A stretch of DNA of 64,000 bases from contig CANMZA010000001.1 of assembly GCA_947502305.1 (NCBI GenBank), positions 496,001-560,000 of the forward strand. Reading direction: 5' to 3'. The notes under the pieces are model-generated. The model did no database searches and was not told the origin of the DNA. It saw only the letters and a list, made by a program, of their open reading frames with translations. A program made the position numbers and the translations under genes. How positions within the stretch are numbered: the stretch's first letter is position 1; each line of letters opens with the position of its first letter. Positions 28,370 to 39,434 of the stretch are shown here, in pieces. Source of the DNA: an uncultured Erythrobacter sp. GTDB lineage: Bacteria > Pseudomonadota > Alphaproteobacteria > Sphingomonadales > Sphingomonadaceae.

Positions 28370-28627
28370 TTAGGCTTCAACATGCTCCGCGAGAACGGTC
28401 AGCCCGCTTTCGCCAACTTCGGCAAAGCCGCCGCGCACTTCGATCGTCTCTGGCGCCGCGCCTTCGGTCTTATAGACCTGAACCGCGCCGTCGCGGATCG
28501 TGCTCATAAAAGGCGCATGGCCTTCCAAGACGCCAAATTCGCCTTCAGAGCCGGGGACGACGACCATATGGACGTCTTCGCTACGGACCTGCCGCGCCGG
28601 GGTTACGAGTTCAAAGTGAAGTGGCAT
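28370..28627 (-). CDS. atpC: F1 ATP synthase epsilon subunit AtpC
   Basis: The 85-residue product contains the epsilon beta-sandwich: [30 protein letters not shown] and the [19 protein letters not shown] strand. It lacks the C-terminal two-helix inhibitory domain, so it is a short alphaproteobacterial form. Epsilon couples rotation of gamma to the c-ring. It is the last gene of the operon, five bases after atpD and before a terminator. Confidence 0.95.
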   Translation of the reverse strand: MPLHFELVTPARQVRSEDVHMVVVPGSEGEFGVLEGHAPFMSTIRDGAVQVYKTEGAAPETIEVRGGFAEVGESGLTVLAEHVEA

Positions 28628-28632
28628 CTGAC

Positions 28633-30096
<1,464 letters not shown>

Positions 30097-30107
30097 TTAG
30101 CCTTCGA

Positions 30108-30977
30108 TTACAGCGCTTCTGCGCCGGCAATGATTTCAATAAGTTCGGTGGTGATCGCTGCCTGACGGCGGCGGTTGTATTCGACGTTTAGGTCTTTGAT
30201 CAGATCGCCGGCATTGCGCGTCGCATTGTCCATGGCGGTCATTGAAGCGCCGTGTTCGGATGCTTCGCGTTCCAGCAGCGCGCCGAAGATTTGCGTTTTC
30301 ACATAACGTGGCAGCAATTCTTCGAGGATTTCCTCTTCGCCGGGTTCATATTCAACCACAGCGCCGCTGTCATCGGCAGCCGAAGGGGCAGGGACGGGGA
30401 TCAATTGATTGACCGTCGGGTCCTGAGCCAGTGCTGATTTGAACGTTGGAAAAATCAGATGCGCGATGTCGAACTTGCCACCTTCAAACATGGTGACGAG
30501 TTCAGCGGCAATGCTGTCTGCTTCTTCAAAACCCGGCGTTTTTACCGTGGATGTGTCGAAGCCGCCGCCAATTTGGCTGGCAAAATCGCGTTTGAGAGGC
30601 GCACGGCCTTTCTTACCGATCAGGTAAAACTCAACCGTCTTACCCGCCGCGATCAGCTCATTGGCTTTCACGCGCGCCGCTTTGACGAGGTTGGAGTTGA
30701 GGCCGCCGCAAAGCCCTTTGTCGGTGTTGACCACGACCAGCAGATGACGCTGATCTGAGCCTGTTCCGGCGAGCAATTTGGGGGCGCTGTCGCCAGACAC
30801 TTTACCCGCGAGCGACGCCATCACCGCGCCCAGACGTTCCGCATAGGGACGTCCAGCCTCAGCAGCAGCCTGCGCACGGCGCAGTTTCGCAGCGGCGACC
30901 ATTTGTTTGGCCTTGGTGATCTTCTGAGTCGATTTAACCGACCCGATCCGACCTTTAAGTTCTTTAAGTGAAGGCAT
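30108..30977 (-). CDS. atpG: F1 ATP synthase gamma subunit AtpG
   Basis: Gamma is the rotating central stalk of the enzyme. The 289-residue product starts [20 protein letters not shown], contains [14 protein letters not shown] and ends with the conserved [15 protein letters not shown] and the long C-terminal helix with [16 protein letters not shown]. The size is typical. It sits between atpA and atpD on the same strand with short spacers. Confidence 0.98.
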   Translation of the reverse strand: MPSLKELKGRIGSVKSTQKITKAKQMVAAAKLRRAQAAAEAGRPYAERLGAVMASLAGKVSGDSAPKLLAGTGSDQRHLLVVVNTDKGLCGGLNSNLVKAARVKANELIAAGKTVEFYLIGKKGRAPLKRDFASQIGGGFDTSTVKTPGFEEADSIAAELVTMFEGGKFDIAHLIFPTFKSALAQDPTVNQLIPVPAPSAADDSGAVVEYEPGEEEILEELLPRYVKTQIFGALLEREASEHGASMTAMDNATRNAGDLIKDLNVEYNRRRQAAITTELIEIIAGAEAL

Positions 30978-30992
30978 GGGCCTTACTGTCCT

Positions 30993-32534
<1,542 letters not shown>

Positions 32535-33089
32535 TTAAGCCTTCATGGCCTGGGAAAGTGAATTGAGACGAGTGCGGATCGAGGCATCAATGCGCTGCGA
32601 TCCAATGGTGACGACAAGCCCGCCCAAAAGGTCGGGATCGACATCAGCCGAAAGCATAACCGTGCGCCCTTCGCGCGCGGTCAATTTATTCTTGAGCGAG
32701 GCAATCTGATCATCGCTGAGCGGATGCGCGCTGGTGACGGTCGCGGTGACTTCGCCGCGCTGTGCTGCTGCGATGGCTTTAAACGCCGCGATCATATCGG
32801 GCAGTTTTGCCAGCCGGCGATTGCCCGCCAACACACCAAGGAAATTGGTGGTGAGATCGGACAGTTTAAGATGTTTCGCAATTCCTGCGACGGCATCTGC
32901 CTGCGCGCTGCGCGACAATTGCGGGTTGGTGGTTGCGGCGCGCAAATCATCCGATTCGGCAAGCGCAGCATGCAGTGTTTCAAGATCGGTTTCGACGGCC
33001 GAAACCGTCCCGCTCTCGCTGGCCAATTCAAAAAGGGCCGAGGCATAGCGGCCCGCTAGGCTAGCCTGAATACCGGCGGAAATATCCAC
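32535..33089 (-). CDS. atpH: F1 ATP synthase delta subunit AtpH
   Basis: Delta (OSCP-like) joins F1 to the peripheral stalk. The 184-residue product has [16 protein letters not shown] at the N-terminus and ends in the conserved [20 protein letters not shown] with RLNSL. The start is a GTG at 33089 with AAAGGGA about ten bases upstream. It is the first gene of the operon. The F0 genes are not in the window, as usual for alphaproteobacteria. Confidence 0.97.
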   Translation of the reverse strand: MDISAGIQASLAGRYASALFELASESGTVSAVETDLETLHAALAESDDLRAATTNPQLSRSAQADAVAGIAKHLKLSDLTTNFLGVLAGNRRLAKLPDMIAAFKAIAAAQRGEVTATVTSAHPLSDDQIASLKNKLTAREGRTVMLSADVDPDLLGGLVVTIGSQRIDASIRTRLNSLSQAMKA

Positions 33090-33444
33090 GCGCTGTGTGT
33101 CCCTTTAAAGGAATGAAGAAAATCAGTGACGCTTAAGTGCAGCAAACGGGAGTCGGATACGTGAGGGGCACCGACCCGAAAGCTGGCGCGCGCCTAGCAA
33201 TTGATTCTGCATTGCGCAAGCGGAGCGCGAAAATGGGCCCATCTTTGTCCGCAAACTGGCACGTCACAAACGCCAAAGTATCGCCGCACCGCCGCAGGGC
33301 AATAAGACATTATCTCATTTGCGCTTGCAATTGCCGCTAGGCTGAGGCATCTACTTACCGACCGGTAAATAGAGTGGTGCGATTCTTTGTGTTTACGTCC
33401 GCTTCTTTTAAAGACGCAGCAACCGGTTCAATGGGAGAATAGAT
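33090..33444. other. Divergent intergenic region between atpH and the TauD-like dioxygenase gene
   Basis: This 355-bp region holds the unassigned promoter of the atp operon (minus strand) and that of the dioxygenase gene (plus strand). I see a TetR-type palindrome at 33355-33368 and a GGGAG ribosome site just before the dioxygenase ATG. No convincing RNA gene or small protein is visible. Confidence 0.6.
33355..33368. promoter_or_regulatory. TTACCG-AC-CGGTAA inverted repeat, candidate TetR-family operator
   Basis: Two perfect 6-bp arms are separated by two bases. The ACCGACCGGT core resembles operators of TetR/AcrR-type repressors in proteobacteria. It lies 77 bases upstream of the dioxygenase start, in a plausible promoter position. 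No tetR gene lies nearby, so the regulator is unknown. Confidence 0.5.
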
Positions 33445-34272
33445 ATGCAACTCACACCAATGGCCCCTAAATGCGGGGTTGAAGTTTCCGGCGTTTCTTT
33501 GGCGTCATGCAATGATGCTGAGATGCAGGAAATCCGCATGACAATTTATGAGCATGGCGTCGCCGTGTTCCGCGATCAGGAATTCTCGCCAGAAGATCAC
33601 ATCGCCTTTGGTAAACGCTGGGGCGGGATGGATATCAACAATTACTTCCCCCAGCAGGGCGATTACGACGAAATTTCCGTGGTGAAGAAAGAGCCTACGC
33701 AGAACACCAATATTGGCGGCGCGTGGCACACGGATCATTCCTATGATCAAATCCCCGCAATGGGTTCGGTTCTGGTTGCGCGCGAATTGCCACCGACCGG
33801 CGGCGACACAATGTGGGCGCATATGGGCGCCGCCTATGATGCGCTGTCTGATGAGATGAAGGCACGGCTTGAAGGAATGGAGGCGTTTCACACCGCTGAC
33901 CACGTCTATAAAGAAGGCGGCCTATATGCTCAGACGGATATGGGCGAACATTTGCGCGGGCAGGATTTGAAAACCGGCGCGGTGCATCCTGTTGTGATCC
34001 GCCATCCGCAAACGGGTCGCAAGCTGCTTTATGTGAACACCGCTTTCACGATCAATTTCGTGGGCCAAACGCGCGAAGAGAGCCTGCCGCTGCTCAATGA
34101 ATTGTGCGACGCTGCTCTGACCGAGGACAATCAGTGCCGCTTGCAATGGAAGCCGGGCACTGTGGCGATCTGGGATAACCGCACCAGCTGGCACAATGCG
34201 ATGAATGATTATGCCGGCCACCGCCGCGAAATGCACCGGATTACGCTGAGCGGCGAGGCTTTGGCGGCGTGA
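33445..34272 (+). CDS. TauD/TfdA-family Fe(II)/2-oxoglutarate dioxygenase
   Basis: The 275-residue product has the HxD metal pair in GGAWHTDHSYD and the distal histidine and arginine in YAGHRREMHRITL. An intact DNRTSWHNAMNDY precedes them. The family hydroxylates substrates such as taurine, alkyl sulfates or phenoxyacetates with 2-oxoglutarate and O2; the actual substrate is not evident. GGGAG precedes the ATG. It stands alone between the divergent atp operon and a convergent protease gene, with a TetR-type palindrome upstream. Confidence 0.93.
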   Translation: MQLTPMAPKCGVEVSGVSLASCNDAEMQEIRMTIYEHGVAVFRDQEFSPEDHIAFGKRWGGMDINNYFPQQGDYDEISVVKKEPTQNTNIGGAWHTDHSYDQIPAMGSVLVARELPPTGGDTMWAHMGAAYDALSDEMKARLEGMEAFHTADHVYKEGGLYAQTDMGEHLRGQDLKTGAVHPVVIRHPQTGRKLLYVNTAFTINFVGQTREESLPLLNELCDAALTEDNQCRLQWKPGTVAIWDNRTSWHNAMNDYAGHRREMHRITLSGEALAA

Positions 34273-34289
34273 TTCTCTCTCACGCTTAA

Positions 34290-34304
34290 CAGGCCTTTGG
34301 CCTG
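34290..34304. other. Compact hairpin in the convergent spacer after the dioxygenase gene
   Basis: CAGGCC and GGCCTG pair around TTT in a tight stem-loop 18 bases after the dioxygenase stop. No T-run follows. The rest of the spacer to 34428 is rich in short GC inverted repeats and contains no protein I can support. Confidence 0.4.
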
Positions 34305-34428
34305 ACGCTCCGAAGAGGCGCGGCAGGGGCCGCGACGGCCGGTCGGCCTTGCGAACCGCGCGCTGCGGTCCGTTTGCTTTAAGCGGGCACCGCTTGCCCC
34401 GAGTGCGGGCGTGTGCCTGCCGGAGCTC

Positions 34429-36036
34429 TTATTCCCCGCCAATCACTCCGGCGCGTTTCGTTTCGCAGCTATAGACCAGCCGTTCATTCGGGCGATCCGG
34501 CAGCAGCGCGATCAAGGCGCTTTGCTGTTCGCCCAGCGTGATTTGCGCACCACCAACGCCGCAAGCGGGCGGATCGTAATTGCTGCGGGCGGTGCGCGCG
34601 GTTTCCATTGCCGCGCGGCGCAGCAAGTATCTGTCGGTGCGGAAAGTTCGTGTTTCGGGGGCGTAAGTGTTGACCGACACGGCCGCCTCGTCGTCAGAGA
34701 CAAGCACCCGGGTCCATTCGCCGCCCACCATGCCATATTGCGTGCGTTCATTGACGCAGCCGCTGGCCGCCCAATCAAATTCCACATCATCCGTGCGCGC
34801 GCCGGTGATCCGGCTGCGTTCTGGCACCAATGTGCAGATCAGCGTGCCTTCGCCCGATCCGCCAATTTCTGGCGAATTGGTCTCGCCGCCGCCATCTGGC
34901 GTTTCGCCCAATATCACGGCCACGCGCTCATCAATCTCGTTGAAGCCAGGGCGGGTGATCCAAACCAGCACCGCGCCGATCAAGGCCGCGCCTGCAATAC
35001 CAGCAGCGATCATCGCGCGGGTGCGCAATTGTGTCGCTTGTTCCTCATTTTTCCGCTCATTCTGGCGCAATTGCGCGGCGGCATAGCCTGCGCCAATCGT
35101 CACCAATAACAACACCATCGCGGTTGCCATCGCATTGTCACGCGCCTCAAAAATCTCGATTTGCGCCTGCATGCGTGCTTGATCGCGGGCGTCACGCAAT
35201 TCCGCCTCGCGCGCGTCCAAACGTTGCTGCGCTTCGGCTCGCTGCGCATCGAATCGCGCGCGTTCTGCGGCGTTCAAATCATCGATTGAGGTGCAGGGCA
35301 GGGCGTTGACGGCAGGTTCAACATTGTTTTCGCGCAAGAACGGCAGCAATTCGCGCAAAGAAACGGCAAAATAGAACTCCGCATCCGAACCATCAGAATC
35401 CGCACCAAACGAATTCACGCCCAGCACGCGCCCGCAACCATCCAACAGCGGCCCGCCCGAATTGCCGCGCGCAATCGGTGCAGTGTGCAAAATCGTATCA
35501 AATTGCCGGCTTGGGCGCTCTCCTGACAAGAACCCTCGGCTTTTTACAGGCGGCTGGGCGCGGAAAATATCGCGGATCTCCAACCCCTGCGCCAGATCGA
35601 CATTCATGGGGTAACCAATCGCGGAAACCTCGCCCGTATCGCGCGACGCGCCGCCTGCGATAGTCAGCGGCGGAAGGCGCAGCGAGCCTTCGGACACTTG
35701 CAACAGCGCCAGATCATTGCGCGGGCTGACGGCGACTGGTGATGCGAAAGTCCCCGATTCCCCCTCACTCGGCACAATGCCAATCCGCAATGTGTCATCC
35801 AGCAAGGCCTCGCGGATGACATGGGCGTTGGTGACGATCATATTCGGTGCGACGGCAAAGCCGCTGCCATGGGTGACAGGCACGACTTCATCGCCGCTGC
35901 TATCGATCAAAACCACACGCACCACGCCGCGCGCGGCCGCATCAATATCAGCCGGATCGGCGGAGGCCGGAGCGGAGAAGAGGGCGGCGAACAAGGCGGC
36001 CAGCACCGCGAACATTCGGACAGAATCAGAAATCAT
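34429..36036 (-). CDS. Exported trypsin-like serine protease with two central membrane segments
   Basis: The 535-residue product has a signal peptide (~8-26), then a trypsin-like domain with a complete triad: H72 in TNAHVI, D108 in PRNDLALLQV and S193 in GNSGGPLL. An Arg/Glu/Ala-rich coiled-coil stretch lies at ~253-300. Two hydrophobic segments follow (~304-322 and ~341-361), and the C-terminal region (~370-535) has no known motif. The inferred topology puts the protease and C-terminal domains in the periplasm, with a short cytoplasmic loop. This differs from DegP/DegS because no PDZ domain is visible. The ATG at 36036 opens a clean signal peptide. Confidence 0.86.
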   Translation of the reverse strand: MISDSVRMFAVLAALFAALFSAPASADPADIDAAARGVVRVVLIDSSGDEVVPVTHGSGFAVAPNMIVTNAHVIREALLDDTLRIGIVPSEGESGTFASPVAVSPRNDLALLQVSEGSLRLPPLTIAGGASRDTGEVSAIGYPMNVDLAQGLEIRDIFRAQPPVKSRGFLSGERPSRQFDTILHTAPIARGNSGGPLLDGCGRVLGVNSFGADSDGSDAEFYFAVSLRELLPFLRENNVEPAVNALPCTSIDDLNAAERARFDAQRAEAQQRLDAREAELRDARDQARMQAQIEIFEARDNAMATAMVLLLVTIGAGYAAAQLRQNERKNEEQATQLRTRAMIAAGIAGAALIGAVLVWITRPGFNEIDERVAVILGETPDGGGETNSPEIGGSGEGTLICTLVPERSRITGARTDDVEFDWAASGCVNERTQYGMVGGEWTRVLVSDDEAAVSVNTYAPETRTFRTDRYLLRRAAMETARTARSNYDPPACGVGGAQITLGEQQSALIALLPDRPNERLVYSCETKRAGVIGGE

Positions 36037-36116
36037 GCGGGCCTTATAACCGGTGATGCAAAGAAGGTATGCGATTATCTCGCGGCTTGCTTCAACGGCT
36101 CTTGTTCGGGCGCGCG

Positions 36117-36590
36117 CTAGTGCGGAGTACCGGTTTGCGGAGCCTGACCAATATATTGATCTGCGGGCAAAGGTTGCGGCGGGATCGGACGCGCGGAATA
36201 GCTACCGTCGCTTTGAACGCCGGTGGCTGGAGCATCGGGACCGCCGCCCATTTGCGCCATCGCGCTTTGCCTGACGCAATGCATCCGTGCCCGGCGAAAC
36301 CGGTTATATTGCACCCGGTTCACGCCTTGCACCGACCCTGAAACTGATGTCGCCGCAGATGCCGCGAATTCAGCCTCATTGGCGAAAATCGTCCTAAGTT
36401 CAGCGTCCAGAACGCCTGCCCCGCGCGCTTCTGTAACGATGCAAGGGCACAGTTCTGTATCGCCAAGAACAGCGCGGCATTCTGCGAAAAGCGGTTGATC
36501 GGCCCGCTCAGAAGGATGCGCCACGGCAGTTGCCGCGATTGCCCCCATCCCAAACGCTCCGAGCAATCCGGCCAGAGCCGTGCGTGTCAT
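36117..36590 (-). CDS. Small exported protein of unknown function
   Basis: The 157-residue product has a signal peptide (TRTALAGLLGAFGMGAIAAT, cleavage near AVA|HP), then a segment with the CPC motif (DTELCPCIVTEARGAG) and an RMHC near the middle. A Pro/Gln-rich, low-complexity tail (IPPQPLPADQYIGQAPQ) ends it. The cysteines could form disulfides in the periplasm. The ATG at 36590 has a strong GGAGGAGGG seven bases upstream, better than the TTG and GTG codons just before it. I do not recognise a family. Confidence 0.72.
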   Translation of the reverse strand: MTRTALAGLLGAFGMGAIAATAVAHPSERADQPLFAECRAVLGDTELCPCIVTEARGAGVLDAELRTIFANEAEFAASAATSVSGSVQGVNRVQYNRFRRARMHCVRQSAMAQMGGGPDAPATGVQSDGSYSARPIPPQPLPADQYIGQAPQTGTPH

Positions 36591-36784
36591 CACCAATCCC
36601 TCCTCCGCGCAAAATTCGCAAACCTATCGCGCTTGATCTAACACTAAGCGGGGCCGTCCCAAAATAGGGAGCCCAAATAAGGAGCCAAAATATGGCGCCG
36701 AGCATTGAGCGCAAGAATCGGGATGCATCAATGCGTGGGCCCTGCGAGAGCAGTCGCGAAGCGGCGAGAGACTAGGAATTGGAA

Positions 36785-37906
36785 ATGGCTCAAAAGACAG
36801 AGGCAATCGAACTGTTCCGCGACCCTATTATAAGTGCCGCAAATCTCACTGATGATCAGCGCTGGCAAATCGCGCTGGCAAAGGATCGCCGCTATGATGG
36901 CGCATTTGTAACCGGCGTGCATTCCACCGGCATTTATTGCCGCCCCAGCTGTCCTGCCCGCGCGCCTTACCGAAAGAATGTGCGCTTTTACGTTGGCGCG
37001 GCGGATGCCGAGGCGGCTGGTTTGCGCGCGTGCAAAAGATGTTCCCCCAACACGCAAAGCGCAGAGGAAGCCTGCGTTCTCGCCGCCATCGCGGCAATCA
37101 GAGAGCGTGTTGCAGATGGGCAGGGCGCGCTGACGCTGGATCAGTTGGCCGACTTGACGGGGTATTCGCCGACCCATTTCCAACGCCTGTTCAAACGCAC
37201 GGTCGGCCTCTCCCCTGCCGCATTCGCCCGCGCTTTAAGAGAAAGCCGCGTGCGCGGCGCATTGGAAGATGGCGTCAGCGTCACCGATGCGCTTTACCAA
37301 GCGGGATATTCTGCGCCCTCGCGCTTTTACAACGACACAAAGGACAAATTGGGCATGACGGCAAAAGATTGGGCACGCGGCGGTGAGGGGCGGTTGATCT
37401 CTTGGAGCGTGATCGAAACTTCGGTCGGCTCCATGTTGGTTGCCGCCACACAAAAGGGCGTGTGCTGCCTGTCATTCGGCGAAGGCGAAGCGGAGTTGCG
37501 CGCCCGTTTCCCGAAAGCAGAGTTGCTGCCGGCGGATGAAGAGTTTCGCGCGCTGTTCGCCCGGGTCGTTGCTGCAGTGGAGGAGCCGTCGAGCGACATG
37601 TCTGCCATCCCGATCGACGTAAAAGGCACCGCCTTTCAGCAGCGCGTCTGGACGGCTTTGCGCGAAATACCCGCGGGCGAAACGCGCAGCTATGGTGAGC
37701 TGGCCGCAGCATTGGGCAATCCCAATGCCAGCCGCGCGGTGGGCGGGGCCAATGGAGCGAATAACATTGCCGTGCTGATCCCGTGTCACCGGGTGGTGCA
37801 GGCCGATGGCAGCATTGGTGGATACGCTTACGGGCCGCAGATTAAGCGCGAATTGCTCCGGCGCGAGGGGGCCGAAATTGAGCGGGACGCTGATTTGCTC
37901 CTATAA
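36785..37906 (+). CDS. ada: Ada: methyl-phosphotriester/O6-methylguanine methyltransferase and regulator
   Basis: Ada removes methyl groups from damaged DNA by suicide transfer and switches on the adaptive response. The 373-residue product has the N-terminal zinc/methyl-acceptor site with C52, C56, C83 and C86, spaced exactly as C38, C42, C69 and C72 of E. coli Ada. An AraC-type helix-turn-helix (LADLTGYSPTHFQRLFKRTVG) follows. The C-terminal methyltransferase has active-site cysteine C334 in LIPCHRVV. The ATG at 36785 has AGGA upstream; the TTG at 36779 is less likely. No alkB is adjacent. Confidence 0.95.
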   Translation: MAQKTEAIELFRDPIISAANLTDDQRWQIALAKDRRYDGAFVTGVHSTGIYCRPSCPARAPYRKNVRFYVGAADAEAAGLRACKRCSPNTQSAEEACVLAAIAAIRERVADGQGALTLDQLADLTGYSPTHFQRLFKRTVGLSPAAFARALRESRVRGALEDGVSVTDALYQAGYSAPSRFYNDTKDKLGMTAKDWARGGEGRLISWSVIETSVGSMLVAATQKGVCCLSFGEGEAELRARFPKAELLPADEEFRALFARVVAAVEEPSSDMSAIPIDVKGTAFQQRVWTALREIPAGETRSYGELAAALGNPNASRAVGGANGANNIAVLIPCHRVVQADGSIGGYAYGPQIKRELLRREGAEIERDADLLL

Positions 37907-38005
37907 GATGGCCCAATATGAGCTGGCCTATTTGATCAATCAGTGTCGCCGCACACGCCCGCCTGCGAATACCGCCGGGAAATCTCACCGGTGAGGAGCG
38001 ACAAT

Positions 38006-38779
38006 ATGGGTATTCTGGATCAATTTCGGCTGGACGGCGAAGTGGCCGTCGTCACCGGGGCGGGCAAGGGGATTGGGCGCGCCATCACCATCGGTCTGGC
38101 GGAGGCGGGAGCCGATGTCGCCCTGGCTTCGCGTACGCAATCCGATCTGGAGGCGGTGGCGCAAGAAATTCGCGCGCTTGGCCGCCGCGCTTTGCCCTTG
38201 AAGACCGACGCGACCGATTTGCAAGCCTTAGAACACCTCGCAGCGGAAACCGTGAAGGCGCTGGGCAAGGTGACGATTTGGGTCAACAATGCGGGCGGCA
38301 TCCCCGATGGGACGCCGCGTTATCTGACGCGGACGACAGAGGAGAATTTCGACGCGCAGATCGACCTCAACTTGAAAGCGGTGTGGATGGGGGCAAGCGT
38401 TGCGGCGCGGGCGATGACGGAAGCGGGAGGCTCCATCGTCAACATCTCATCCCGCTCCGCATTCGGCCCGCAGGTTAAAAACGGCCCCTATGGTGCGGCC
38501 AAAGCTGCGGTGAACAGCCTGACGACGACTTTATCCTATGAACTTGCGCCCAAAGTGCGCGTGAACGCTGTCGCCCCCGGACCCGTGCCGACGGAAAATT
38601 TCGACGATTGCATGGGCACCGACACCGATGAAAAACGCGCAAAATTGCTCGATCACATTGGCATCCCAATGGGCCGTTATGGCGCGCCAGAGGATATCGC
38701 CGCCGCCGTCATATACATGGCATCGCCCGCCGCCAGCTGGGTGACGGGGCAATGCCTCTATGTGACCGGCGGCCGGTAA
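38006..38779 (+). CDS. SDR-family oxidoreductase
   Basis: The 257-residue classical SDR has TGAGKGIGRAI, NNAGGIPD, a serine in SIVNISSRSAF and the YGAAKAAV catalytic pair. The C-terminus is typical (SPAASWVTGQCLYVTGG). GAGGAG lies seven bases before the ATG at 38006, ruling out the longer upstream frame. The cofactor and substrate cannot be set from sequence. It sits 99 bp after ada and converges on a GST gene. Confidence 0.93.
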   Translation: MGILDQFRLDGEVAVVTGAGKGIGRAITIGLAEAGADVALASRTQSDLEAVAQEIRALGRRALPLKTDATDLQALEHLAAETVKALGKVTIWVNNAGGIPDGTPRYLTRTTEENFDAQIDLNLKAVWMGASVAARAMTEAGGSIVNISSRSAFGPQVKNGPYGAAKAAVNSLTTTLSYELAPKVRVNAVAPGPVPTENFDDCMGTDTDEKRAKLLDHIGIPMGRYGAPEDIAAAVIYMASPAASWVTGQCLYVTGGR

Positions 38780-38789
38780 CCGCGCGCAC

Positions 38790-39422
38790 TTAATCCAGTT
38801 TTGGTGGGAAGCCCGGCTCCGCCTTGGCCATCGCCGTCTGATAGGCATCGCGCGCGCCGATACGCTGCAAATAGGCTTTTAGGTTTGGCATATGGTCGAT
38901 GGTCATATTGTTGAACGCGCGGCTGGTGGTCAGTTGGAAAACCATCATGATATCCGCCGTGGTCAGCTGCGATCCGCCGAAATAGTCAGCCTCACCCAAA
39001 CGCGTCTCAATTTGCGTCCAAGCATTCGTCACCCGGTTCGCCAATGGCGGCGGCATTTCCCCGCCCAATGCACCCACTGCGATTTGCATCATGCCATTGG
39101 TCATGAATGTCGCATTGGCAAAGTGGAACCAATAGAGGTGATCAGCAAAATCAGCATGATCCGCGCCCGGTACCAAATCGCTCTCTGGTGCGTATTTCCC
39201 GACGATGTAATCGACGATTGCGCCGCTTTCCCCCAGCAGAACGTCGCCGTCCTGCAACAAAGGCGCGATTTGCATCGGATGCAGCGCCTTTAATTCCGGC
39301 GGTGCCAATCGCGTGTCAGGGTCGCGGTTGTAGAGTTTGAGATCGTATTCGAGGCCCAATTCTTCGCACAACCAGACAATGCGTTCGGATTGCGAAATGC
39401 GAAGGTGGTGAATGGTAAGCAT
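38790..39422 (-). CDS. Glutathione S-transferase
   Basis: The 210-residue product is a canonical GST: LTIHHLRISQSERIVWLCEEL with a serine at the catalytic position, the MQIAPLLQDGDVLLGESGAI glutathione-binding stretch and the C-terminal LTTADIMMVFQL helix. It starts 12 bases downstream of the FeS photolyase stop on the same strand, so the two may be co-transcribed. The substrate is unknown. Confidence 0.93.
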   Translation of the reverse strand: MLTIHHLRISQSERIVWLCEELGLEYDLKLYNRDPDTRLAPPELKALHPMQIAPLLQDGDVLLGESGAIVDYIVGKYAPESDLVPGADHADFADHLYWFHFANATFMTNGMMQIAVGALGGEMPPPLANRVTNAWTQIETRLGEADYFGGSQLTTADIMMVFQLTTSRAFNNMTIDHMPNLKAYLQRIGARDAYQTAMAKAEPGFPPKLD

Positions 39423-39434
39423 TGGGATAGGCTC

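Noticed and set aside
34209-34442. A 77-codon minus-strand frame in the spacer after the dioxygenase gene
   Set aside because: It overlaps the end of the dioxygenase gene and the start of the protease gene 3' end, has a repetitive Arg/Gly-rich sequence and no ribosome site.
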